A DNA stretch of 64,000 bases from Fragum whitleyi. Its lineage: Eukaryota > Mollusca > Bivalvia > Cardiida > Cardiidae. The DNA lies in assembly GCA_948146395.1 (NCBI GenBank), contig OX411547.1:58976566-59040565 (forward strand), read 5' to 3'. How positions within the stretch are numbered: position 1 is the stretch's first letter; each line of letters opens with the position of its first letter. Of the stretch, positions 40,601 through 52,600 are shown in pieces. Made by a program: the position numbers and the translations under genes. Below the pieces are notes generated by a model, which ran no database searches, was not told where the DNA came from, and saw only the letters and a list, made by a program, of their open reading frames with translations.

Positions 40601-43600
40601 AGGTCAATTTTTATTTGAATAACTAAATCTATTGACAATTCCGGTTTGAAAGTGAGAAAAAGGTGGTGAAGACTAACATCAGACTGCACATATGTGCAGG
40701 CTGATGTTGGTCTATACCTCCTGCCAAAGTGGGAATATTCCCGAGTTCAGCATGACAAGGGTTAAAGGTCAAGCAGTATCATACCTTAGTATCGTCTTTA
40801 AATCTATCAGCAGCCTGCATATATTCTGGTTTAGCCTTCTTACAATGACCACACCCTATATTAAACATTGAACTTACATAATTTGTACATCAAAGACAAA
40901 ATTTCAAGTGTGCCTAGAATCACAGATCATTTGAGACTTTGATTCAAAGGGCCAACTTATATCAGGCCTGGGCAGGGCCTGTCATTGTTGTTTTTTCAGC
41001 TTGAAACGAGCCCTGTGCTCAGGCTAAAAAAATATTGCAAACTGTTTTAAAATTATACCCTGCTTTACACACAAGTGCACATGTAAAGCGGGGTATAATT
41101 TGAACAGTTATTGCATCCTGAACACAGGGGCTGGTTTCAAGCTGAAAAAACAACAACGGGCCCTACCTGGGCCTGAAATAAAGTTGTCAAAAATTTTCTC
41201 TTACTGTTTTTCTCATACTTTCAACGATTTCTTCTGATAAATAAAATAAAAAAAAGTTCTTTATTTTTTTCCTCATTCTTTTGACACATTTAAATTTAAT
41301 GGTGCAGATAACATAATTAACCATGAGAAAAATGAATCTGTTTCTCTAAAAGTCAAGTATGTTTACTCTTTATCTCACATGATTTTCATATTAACAAATC
41401 CCAATAAATTTTTTTCACCCCATGGATGTCTAACTACATGTTGCAGTATATATAATCAAAGAGTTTTTGTTCTCTTAAGTAAATTCTTAATTTCAATAAT
41501 CCTGTAATATCTGTATACCATATCATCCTTAAAATTCCAAACAAAGATCTAAATGCTTGTACTCACAAGGTGCATAAAACATAACTAGAGCGTGTTTTTT
41601 CTTCTTCAGTGTAGATTTAAAATTTTCATCAGACAAATGTTCTACTTCACTCTCCACTTCTTCCCATGATGGTTCAGGGGCTGGGGGCGGTGGGGGCTCT
41701 TTGGGACTGAAAATATATTAAATGGTTAAATTAAATTGTACTGCAAGAAGAAGCAAAACAATTTTTTTTACAAAACTGACCCATCACACAAAAAGGGACC
41801 ATCTGTGAAGTACAAAAAGTGTCCATCTTGGTCAGACTGCGCAATCTGAACAAACTGTCCAGGGTCGGAACATTTCGCAGATAACAAATTTTCTAGATCT
41901 AGAATGGTTTCTTTAACTCCCTATGTAATCATTTCCGGAATAGGCCTTCTAGTTGGCCTATGCTGGATCTAACCCCTTTTCCAAATGTTTATTTTACAAG
42001 TTCAAAGATGGTCCCTTTTTGTGTGACAGGTCAAAAGTACAAATGAGTTTTTTGAAAGACAGATTTCATTATTTGTTGCCTCAGTTGCCAAGCAGTATAG
42101 ACACTCAACTTGTGACCTGAAAGCCTTTAGTTTGACCTTGAACCAAAATTTTGGCTCCTAATGTGCAAGAAAGAAAAATGTCATTTAGTACCTTCATCCA
42201 TGATTTCAAATGAATCATTCCCAATTTCGATGGGGTGAATTCTGGAGACGAAGACAAAAAATCTGACCAAATTTCATGAAGATTTGGCCAATTGTCTTGA
42301 GTCAAGAGTGTAACAAAGAAAAGGCCCCTATTCCTGTGATTTCCAATGCATGTCTCCCATTTTCAAAAAAGGTTCATCCCTGAGACTAGGCATACATCAG
42401 TGTAAACTCTTAAATTGTTGACATATGACATGGGACAAGACACAACAGACAACAGATATTCTGTGTACATATTAGCTAATCTTGAGCATATTGTGCTAAG
42501 GTGAGCTAAAAAGACAAACAATTACAAAAGTCTCAAGGATAAGAAAAAATAATTTCTGGAGAAATCACAAATATAATGTCCTTAATTGAAAATCCTGTTG
42601 CTCCATTTTTGAGCTGTGAATTTTATAATGCTATTGTTTATAGGATGGGCACTTACTCTTTCATAAAGTCTACTATTTTATCAGCTGTTCTTTCATTAAA
42701 ATCAAATTTCTGTTCACCATCTCTGAAATCAAAATAAAAGAGGAAATGAATTTGAATTTTTTAAGACAGGGGTGTGGAAGTACTGATTTCCTCCAGTTGT
42801 CCACGGAAAAGTAAAAGTTGATTTCCTATCTGTCCTGGTTCAAAAATGAACTTGTCCTAAAAAAATGGATATACAAATATTGAGAAAACATTATTCTTAA
42901 TGAAGAAATTCTTTAAACCAGCATTTTCTTCATTAAAAAGAATGTTTTCTACCCTTTGATAGAAACATAAGGATAACTAATCTTTTAGATCTATTGTGTA
43001 CCATTCCAAGATTTGCCCTCGTATTTACTTGTCCACAAACAAGGGGCTTAGATAAATGCACTTGCCTGTAAGTGGAAAAACCTGTGTCAGAGAAGTTGGA
43101 CATGGGAATTCCACATCCCTGTAAAAGATGTATTTGTGGAATACAAATACCAACTAAACAAGCCTGTCTGCATCAAATTGATCTTTCTTATTTGTTCTAG
43201 GAAATAGCATTAAGGGACTAAAAGATTGTATCAAGTGACCAACCTTTTAAGCCATTGTTTGTTTGCAGTCCATTTAAAAATACATGTATCTGGTTCTATA
43301 TTGTTGCAACTTCTTATAATCATCCCAGGTTGACAACGTGCTCAGATACGAGGAGTGATCAATAAAGTTAGAGTTATTTCCAAATTAAACTAAAACGGTT
43401 AAAAGTGCTTGGAAATAAAAGTAGTTCCTTCAAAAAGTAAAACTCTGTTGTTTGAAAGCACCTTTAACATTGGTCAATGTGCGTGCATTACAAGTGCTGA
43501 TGGCCGCCACACAACATCATTAAAGCACCCCATAAAATCCGCAATTTCTCATCACATGGAAATTGTTTTCTTTGTATGGATTAAAATGGAAGTTGCAAAC

Positions 43601-46600
43601 AAGTCACCCTCCACAATGAAGTAATTTTAAGGGCTTTTCTATGTATTACTTACCCTTATTCCAGCCAAAGCCAATAAATTTTATTGAGAATTAAGTTCTA
43701 TGTAATTTTCTTATCTAGGTATTTTACACCAATGTTTTATAATAATCAAATATTGTCTAAAAAGCCCTTACTTACCTAAAATATTTCACTGAAATGAAAA
43801 AGTAAAAGTTATAAGTTATCTTTAATTTGCATAGTTTTCTACTGATAAAATACTCATCAGATTGTACGTTTATTTTTGTTTAGTTCTTTTTTAATCAAGA
43901 TTCATACATTTTGTTTATTCAAATTTCGGTATTTCTTTATGCTTCCTCCATGCATGAAATATGAAAAGATTATCATCTGGTAATTTGACCACAAAAACAG
44001 TAAAATTACCATCAGATTACTCCCTGCTTTTGTTTATTCCACTCTATTTGATGATATCTTAGTGTGGAAAATTAAACTCATGTCAAAATGTCTAGTCCCT
44101 TTTGTCTAATTTTTGCATTAAAGAAATAGTGTTATAGTTTTTTTTTGTGCAAGATCAATAAATCTTCAATTTCAACATTAACAAAAGTAGTATTTTCATA
44201 AGTGGCCTGGCCTTGGATGAAAATATTATTATAGCTTTTGTTGTTCTTAAGGTAGTGGACCCATAATAGTTTTGCAATGTTTTGGAAATAATGAACTTTA
44301 ACAGTGTTAACCGAGGTTTCCTAATGATTTTCATTAGGAAACCTCGGTCAACATTGTGAAAGTTTATGAGTTTCGAAATGTTGTGGAACTATTATGGTTC
44401 CACTATCTTAAATAACAACAGAATTATAACTAAGGTTAAAGTTTGTCATGCCAACGCTAACAGCTATGTCAACACCACAACAACTACAATGCCAAAGCAA
44501 ACAAGGTCAAGGTGATGACAATACCTCAAGTTTACTTGAAAAGAGACAAGCTAAGGAACTTTTTTGTCTAACTTAATTTCGGAGAAAACGAGATCAAGCA
44601 GCTTAATCTTGAGAAAATGAAATCAAGCTTTTACCTGTTGGAAAACCTTGAATTTTGAACTCTTCTCCTAAGTCTTTATTTATAGTAACATCTACAGCTG
44701 CTAAATTTCCTTCAATCTGAAAAAGGTAAATTGTTGTTTATGTAGCATTTAACAGAGCATTGCCTACGTATGCTCAGTGTCAGCTGTTGATTGCTGGATT
44801 GTGGTTGAAAATCTATGTCAACAAGATGTGTTTGTGAAACACGAATGCCCCCGTAACAGCGATCTCTCGATAAGGCAAAGGTTAAGTTTTCGGGTTAAGT
44901 TTTCGGACAGACAGACAGACAGATGGACGGACAGACAGACAGATGGACATGAGTAAAACAATATGCCCCCGATCCCTCGATACGGGGGCATAAAAAGGGG
45001 CTTAATTTGCATTTAGAGTTATCTCCTTTGATAGTATAGGTTGCTCTTTTGGTGGTGAACATGTTTGCCAAGTTTTAAGTGAATGCCTTCAGTAGAACCA
45101 GAGATATAACAAAATGTCAAAGTTTTCGCATGACAAGGACAACAACGGTGATGACACTAAGGCAGTAGCAATACCTAGGGGTTTTTCAGAAAACAGCCAA
45201 GCTAATAAAATGTTATTCAAATTAAAGTCAACCTATGTCTGTCTTCAGTTTTCTTGAAATGGTATTTATTGTCGCTTTTTTACCTTTTTTAGTCATATTA
45301 CATGTGGCAACTGTAGTACCTAGTATTTTTTGCATCAGCAATACTTTTAAAACCTTTCCCCAGCCTTCAGCTGCTATCCCGCTTAGGTTTACAATTTTCC
45401 ATCCCTTGCAGGGATACAAATCTTCATCTAAATTGGGACTTATTCAATAACAAACTTTTTGTTTGAAGATTTTACAGTCAATTTCCTATTATAATACAAT
45501 GGGGTAAAACGCATATATGAAATAAGAAGAAATACATCATGTGACTTACTACCCACACAGATAGTTCTGCCCATTTATCATACTCAAGGTCAATTTAAGT
45601 GGGAATGTTGATGATTTGATGTCATATAACCCGCATGCTAAATGACATGCTTCATTGTTTATATCATTACATATTCATAAATTTTTCATCCAGAAAAGGG
45701 TAATAAAACTAAATTCAGACCTGTGATCAGGTTAAAATGGATATAGTTTCATTTTTGCGTTAATGTGTTCATTTATAAAGTCGGTTGGAGGAGGAGTTTT
45801 ATGCAACGCAAAATCATTGAGCTCCGCCTTAAGGTTTTACCTTTTGCATATAACTCCTCCTGCATTAGACTTTATTCATGGACACATCAACACAAAAATA
45901 ACATTATTTAAGCCTGTGTGTGACAATTCCAACAATTTCAAATGTGCGCAAAGCAAAGACTTTGGCCAGTCTGTGCATCTGCACAGTCTGACCAGGGTCT
46001 TCACTATGCCATTTGTAGATAAATAAGGTCTTAAAGTATATGTATAGGGTTAGGCAATCTTCTAATTACACTATGTAATTGTTCAGGCTGCTAAATGTTT
46101 GTATCAAATTGTTGGAAATGTCACTCACAGGTTCATTTCATAATTAAAACTTACATTTTCAGCCTTTAAAGTCTCAGCAGCATCTTGATATTCTGGTTTC
46201 ATCTTTTTACAATGGCCACACCCTGTATTCCATGTAGAGGATTCATATTATTAATGTCTTTTTTAATATTTGAGCAAGTTTCAACATACAGTCAGTAAAA
46301 TTTTAAACAAATATTTCAAGTTTTAAATAATTACCTACAACAAAGTATCTTGATTAATGAGTTTGTTTATTTGAATTGGGTTTTACACCACTTTTGACAT
46401 TTTTTCAGTCATATCTTGTCAAATTGAAGTCTAATAATTAATGCTTGGTATTTTTTGATCCAGTTCAAATACTGTCAATGCATTCTTCTCTCCACTCAAG
46501 CTGTTATAACATAACATAACATAACATATATTTTATTCAAGTAATAAAGGCCATCGGCCCAGTTTACAAAACATGATATAACATAGAAACATTATTATGG

Positions 46601-49600
46601 CTCCTTGGTTGTGTAAACAAAAACTTTTGACCCTATACATATTATTTAACAGCATATCAGTATACGAAAGATTCATATTGTAAACATGTCTAAATATTAT
46701 TATACATCGTTCGAGAAACAAATTCTCATACCAAAGTATCCAAGTCATATTTTGGAGACATTTACTGTCTACTACTGAAAGATTTTTTACAGAATAAGGA
46801 GTTAGTTCGATCTTACTTGTAAAATCTTATAAACAAATTTACATATATTCAAAAGCTTTGCTTCATCTTTTTCAGTGAGAAGCATATTAAAAGTATTATT
46901 GTTTTGAATGCTTTTTTTACCCAGAAAATATTTGTCTATAAAAATCAAATTGTGAACATTCACAAAATACATGAAACTCATTATCTAATTTATTGATTGA
47001 AAAGTGTTCATAACAATAAATACAGATACGTTCTTGTTTTTCCACGTTATTATGTCTACCTAATTCAATATTTAAATGGTGATTTGAACATCTAAATTTA
47101 GCAAATGCCTGTCTTAGATGAAGTGGAAAATTAAAGGAAATATAACGTTCTACATTAAGAAGTGACTTAAACTGTAAATATTGCTGACCTCTTGATGAAT
47201 CGTTGAGAAAATTATGCCAATCTTGCTGAAAAATATCTTTTAATCTGGATTTGAACTGTGCGATAAACAAATCAATATTTCCAATTTCTTGAGAGATCCA
47301 TACGTAGCCATATCCATGTGAAAATAAAAGGTTTCTTACATTTGATGCATAAGTTTGTTTATCTTTGTCATCAAGTGATTTTAACATTTCGTAGCACTTT
47401 TTTGGATATCTATCATTAGACATTTGGATTACTTTACACCAATATTTTATGAATTTTAAATAATAGTCTATACAAAGTAGGTATCTAAAATGTTATCACA
47501 CTTAGGTTTACAATTATTCACCCATTATTGGGAGACAAATGTCAGAAAGTTTATGTGCCAATTGAAAAATGGCCTTGACATTGGTGCCAATTGATGCATA
47601 GCATTTAAATCTACAATCATGCCAAAAGTATTGAGATGTTAGGGCAAAACTGTTGTAAATTTTCTTACAAACAAACTCGGCAACTGAAGCATAGCTGAAA
47701 ATAACTGATGAAAGCCGGTGTCAAACACAACCCGACAAGTAATATTTAAATTATTGGTTTACAAGTCCAGTGAGCTAAACACTGAGCCAATGAAGAATTT
47801 TGCTGACGCAGGTATCAGACATTGTATTTAAACCAAAGAAGCTATGCAGGACAGTGGTGAGAGTAGTCTCCAATTACAATTTATAGGCACTTATCATAGT
47901 TTTGGATTAGCACTGGGTATGTTATCAAAGATATGCTTGAAGAAAATCATAATCTTACGGAATATTACGTTTAAATCAGTGGTATAGACAAAGAGCAGCC
48001 TGCACATATGTGCAGTCTGATCTTAGTCTACATCATCTGTTTTTCCCTTTCAAGACAGAGTTGTTTACAAAATTGACATAAATTACAACATTGTTCCATA
48101 CTCTTGGAATCCAGTGTTTCCAGTACTTTGATTTTACTGCAATTTTACTTATGTTTTTATTAAGCTTGACAAGGCTTAAGTTTTATATGTGTTTAGCTTT
48201 TGTTTGATAAAATAATTTCTCCATAATGAGGCTTTATCATTACCAAGAATACAATGCAAGAATGTGGTCAGTCACTAAGCAATGCACAGCCACCTGTAAA
48301 ATGCATAGCCACCTGCTTTAGGTTTGCTTTTAACCCCTGGATATATCATCTTTTGTACAAATAGAGCCATGTTAAACTATTGTTCAACCATATGATGGGA
48401 GCTTGAGCACCTCACCATAAATTCCTAGTATTTCTCACACCAGCACTACCCCCACATTCTTTCCAAGCCTTCAGCTGATCACTATTCCATTGGAAAAAGA
48501 AAAAAAAGTTGGAAAGGATGAATGCCACTACTAGTGATTGAACCAAATCCCACTTTGGGCGCTTCCAACTTTGGCTTCTTGATATAAAACTTTGAAAGCT
48601 GAGTAAACTTACATGGTGCGTAAAACATAACAAGTACAGAACTATGTTCTTGAACAAAATCATGGAAAGTATTATCATGTAAATGGCTTATCATTGGAGC
48701 TTCATCTTCCCAGCTGGTCTCTGGTTTGGGCTCCTCTGGTGGTGCAGGACTGTAATTAAATTAGAAATGAACAAGATGTGTTTGTGTAACATGAATGCCT
48801 AAAAGCAGCAATTCTTTTAAAACTGACCTTGACAGATAACCTTGACCTAGTCACATGACCTTTACCTTGGTGTCTGTAGATGTGCATCATCAAGATCTGT
48901 CAAATATCTAATATGAGCATTGTATCTTGAATAGCCTTGAAGTAATTGGCAACGTTAAGTTTTTTGGTCAAGTCTTGCAGACAGACAAACATACTGATAG
49001 ATAGACAGACAGACTGGCAATGGTAAAATAATTTGCCCCTGATCATTTCGATGTGGAGGCATAAAGAGTCATGTTAATAAGTTTAAGTTTTAATTTGCAT
49101 TACATGTACAACCAAAACTGTTCTTAAATACTTTCAAAAGTAAATAATAAAACTTAAAACATAACTTATTAGAATTTCAACTTAATTATATAGGGAAAAA
49201 CTTTAGAAATGTTCCAAAAAATATAACTTAGTTTGAAAAGAAAATTAAATTCTACAGGATAAATCTTAATCCAATATGGGGAAATATCAAAAACATTGTT
49301 ATACTAAGGAGTCTATGCAAGACTGTTGGGAGAATCTTGAGTCGTACAGACACTTGAAAGTCTTACTTTTCCATATCATCATAGCTATTATTTTCTCTTT
49401 TCTTTTCCATGGATTATCGAGAAATATTGTAAAATTAGCAAAAGATTAAACCTCACTTTTTTTCATTCCAACATATAACCAAGTATCCTGCTTTATAATG
49501 TTGCTAGGCAAATATGTGTAATATGACATACTTTAAGAGAATTTATACTACAAATTTCACTTAGTCTCATTTTAGCATTAAAAAAATAGAATAGTTGTTT

Positions 49601-52600
49601 GTTTCTGTGTAGGATAGACAAGTCTTCCATTGTCATTGAATGTGATGTTACACTGAACCTAACACTTATGCTCTAAAACATTATTATAGGGATGAGTGTC
49701 TTTTTCACTGCGTTTATTGGAGTTTAAGGGGCTATTGCCTTAGCACATGGCAAATAACGGCGTTATGTTTAAGCCATGTGCTAAGGCAATTGCACTTTAT
49801 ACTCCAATAAACCAGTGAAAAAGACACTTGGCCCTTATAATTTCAATCCTCTAGATCTAAGAAACTATTAAAATACTTGACTCCAATAAACCAGTGAAAA
49901 AGACACTCGGCCCTTATAATTTCAATCCTCTAGATCTAAGAAACTATTAAAATACTTGACGAAATAACTCAATTCTTAATATCTTGAATAGCATGGTTAC
50001 TATGTCAATGGGGAACTAGGGTTTTCGAGTTCCTACAACACAGGACTCGCAGATCGAAAGGACGGGGGTTTCCTGAAAGACCTATTGCATTTTATACAGA
50101 AATAAAGTGCAATGGATTTCCCCACGTGATGTGATTTAAACCAATCAAAAATCTTTTATTTTATTAGATTGCAATTATTCAAACATAAACTTATCCAAAG
50201 CAATTAAGTTTTGCTATAATTGGTCCTGGAAGTCCATTTCTCTTTCTTGATATTATTCCTTCAATATCTTGGAGAATAAAACAGAACTTACTTTTTAAGC
50301 CAAGTTATCAAACCATCTTTATTGTTTTCTCCACCATATTTGTATTTCAATTTTCCTTGTCTGAAATTGAAAGGAATATTTTCAAATAAACTTGAAAATA
50401 TTAGAATACATCATTGAAGAAATGATATTTTCTTAAATTGATAAACAGACTTGATAATAGTGGACTCTTTAAAGGGCAATGTGATATGAGCCTGTGCATG
50501 ACATTTCCAACAATTGGAAATAGGTGTAAGGTGCAAACATAGAGAAGTGTAGACAGCCACAATCATACTGTTAGTAATAAAGTTACCTTATGGTATACAT
50601 TGTGTACATGGTATACAAGTATTTTGATACCTTATCTATCTACTAAAGGCATAATGAAGACTCTGGCTAGCCTGTGAGGATGCACAGGCTGGTCATAGTC
50701 TTTGCTGTTTACGTATATGAAATTGTTTGAAATCTCACATACAGGCTCATAATACTACAAAATCATCATCATAAACCTGTAGCCAACTGAGGCCTGTCCT
50801 TGCGGTGTTCCTGCATTCTAAATTGTTACAATATGATATCATAGAAGTAACATCTTGAACACATACAACTCCTAATAATCCCTTATTCCAAGTTTACAGA
50901 GAATCAGAAAGAAACTACAGGAGTGGTTTACCAGTGTTTAACGCCATTTAACCTCAGTATAAATGTACTAAGGGCACTTACAAAAGTTTTGCGCTAGCAA
51001 CTTAAAATACTTACTCAAAATAGTATAGGGTAGGAAATCCTGTAATATTGTATTCAATTCTCAACCCACTCTGGGTTGGTTTATCTACATCTACACCAAC
51101 TAGTTTCTGAAAAAAAAACAAGATGTGTTTGTGAAACACGAATGCCCCCGGAACAGCATTTTTTTTTAAGGTTTGACCTTGACAGATGACCTTGACCTTG
51201 TCACATGACCTTGAACTTGTCACATGACCTTGATTTTGGTGTACGGCTTTGTATGTCAAATACTTTTGGAGAAAAGGCAAAGGTTAAGTTTTCGGACAGA
51301 CGGACGGACAGACAGACAGACGGACATGAGTAAAACAATATGCCCCCGATCTCTCGATACGGGGGCATAAAAAGTATTATCACAAAGTATATATACATAT
51401 CAAGGGTCCATTGCAAGACTGTACTAAGTGTATATACAGTGTATATACACTTAGTACAGTCTTGCACTAAGCCCTCGAATATTTAGTACACAAATGTGTC
51501 ATGTTTTGGTGACTTTGAATTCAAAATAATTTGGGTTTTTTCAACCTATAGTTTATCAGTAACTAAGATTCCACATAATTTCTGTCTAAATGACATTCCT
51601 CTTTGTACAGTCCATGTCATGCATAGGCTTAAATACCATTGACAATAATATCTAATCATTCTTCAATACACCCTTAAAAATAATGTTGTCAGTTGATGAC
51701 TGAAAAGGCAAAGCCATGATTTTCAAATGATCCTGGCCTAATTACCATAGTTTGGTAATGGAAGATTTCCCACAGGCCTTTATATAAACTCCATTGTTCT
51801 AATGTTTCATCACAAGCCATAGTAATTGTGTAAATCATAATCAACATAGTGGAATAAGACATAAAAACATGCTTACAGCTTGTCCTTTCATTTCTGTTGC
51901 AGCAGCAGCAAATTCTGGCTTAAGTCTTTTACAATAACCACACCCTGAAAAGTATTTTTACTTTAGGTAGTTGACCCATCATAATTCTTTATATTTAGTT
52001 ATAACCAAACAAAACCATTTTTCTGGTTTTGTTGTAGCAGTATTGAAATGATGTAGGTGCCTAAAGAAATGTATAGGAACTCAACACTTTAAGTAGTTGA
52101 CAGGTAATAATTCCGCAATATTTTGGAAGTTATGAACATGAACAGTGTTAACCAAGGAAACCTCAGTCAACATTGTAAAAATTAATGAGTTTGGAAATGT
52201 AGCAGAACTATTCAGGTCCTCTACCTTAAGTTAAAACATACCTTAATAATTCATATTTTGATGGCATCTCAATCTCAAAAAGCTTGGAGGACATTCTTCA
52301 TATTTAGTTTTAACCAAACTATACTATATGTCATTGTCATAGCAGAATTTATATGCTGTAAGTGCCTGTATAATGTATAGGTACTCTCCACATTTCAGCA
52401 CCGCAATAACATCATCAATTATGAAATTACTATGTCATTATCTTCCACTTGTACTCTAAAAAGCATACATAGAATTTCAGGGGTTTAACACTTGTCATGC
52501 TGAATAAGAACCTGTCAAATTTGCATTATATTCAAAGTGCTAGTAGCACTGGATGTACCGATTGTGTGTTTGTGTTTTTTTAAGTTTTCACACGAGGATG

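Noticed and set aside
43409..43624. 71-codon plus-strand open frame
   Set aside because: No domain, no splice context, opposite to the host gene in a long intron.
45228..45450. Open frames on both strands over a 'cagccttcagctgctatcc' segment
   Set aside because: The segment is a family T repeat remnant; the frames are not conserved between copies.
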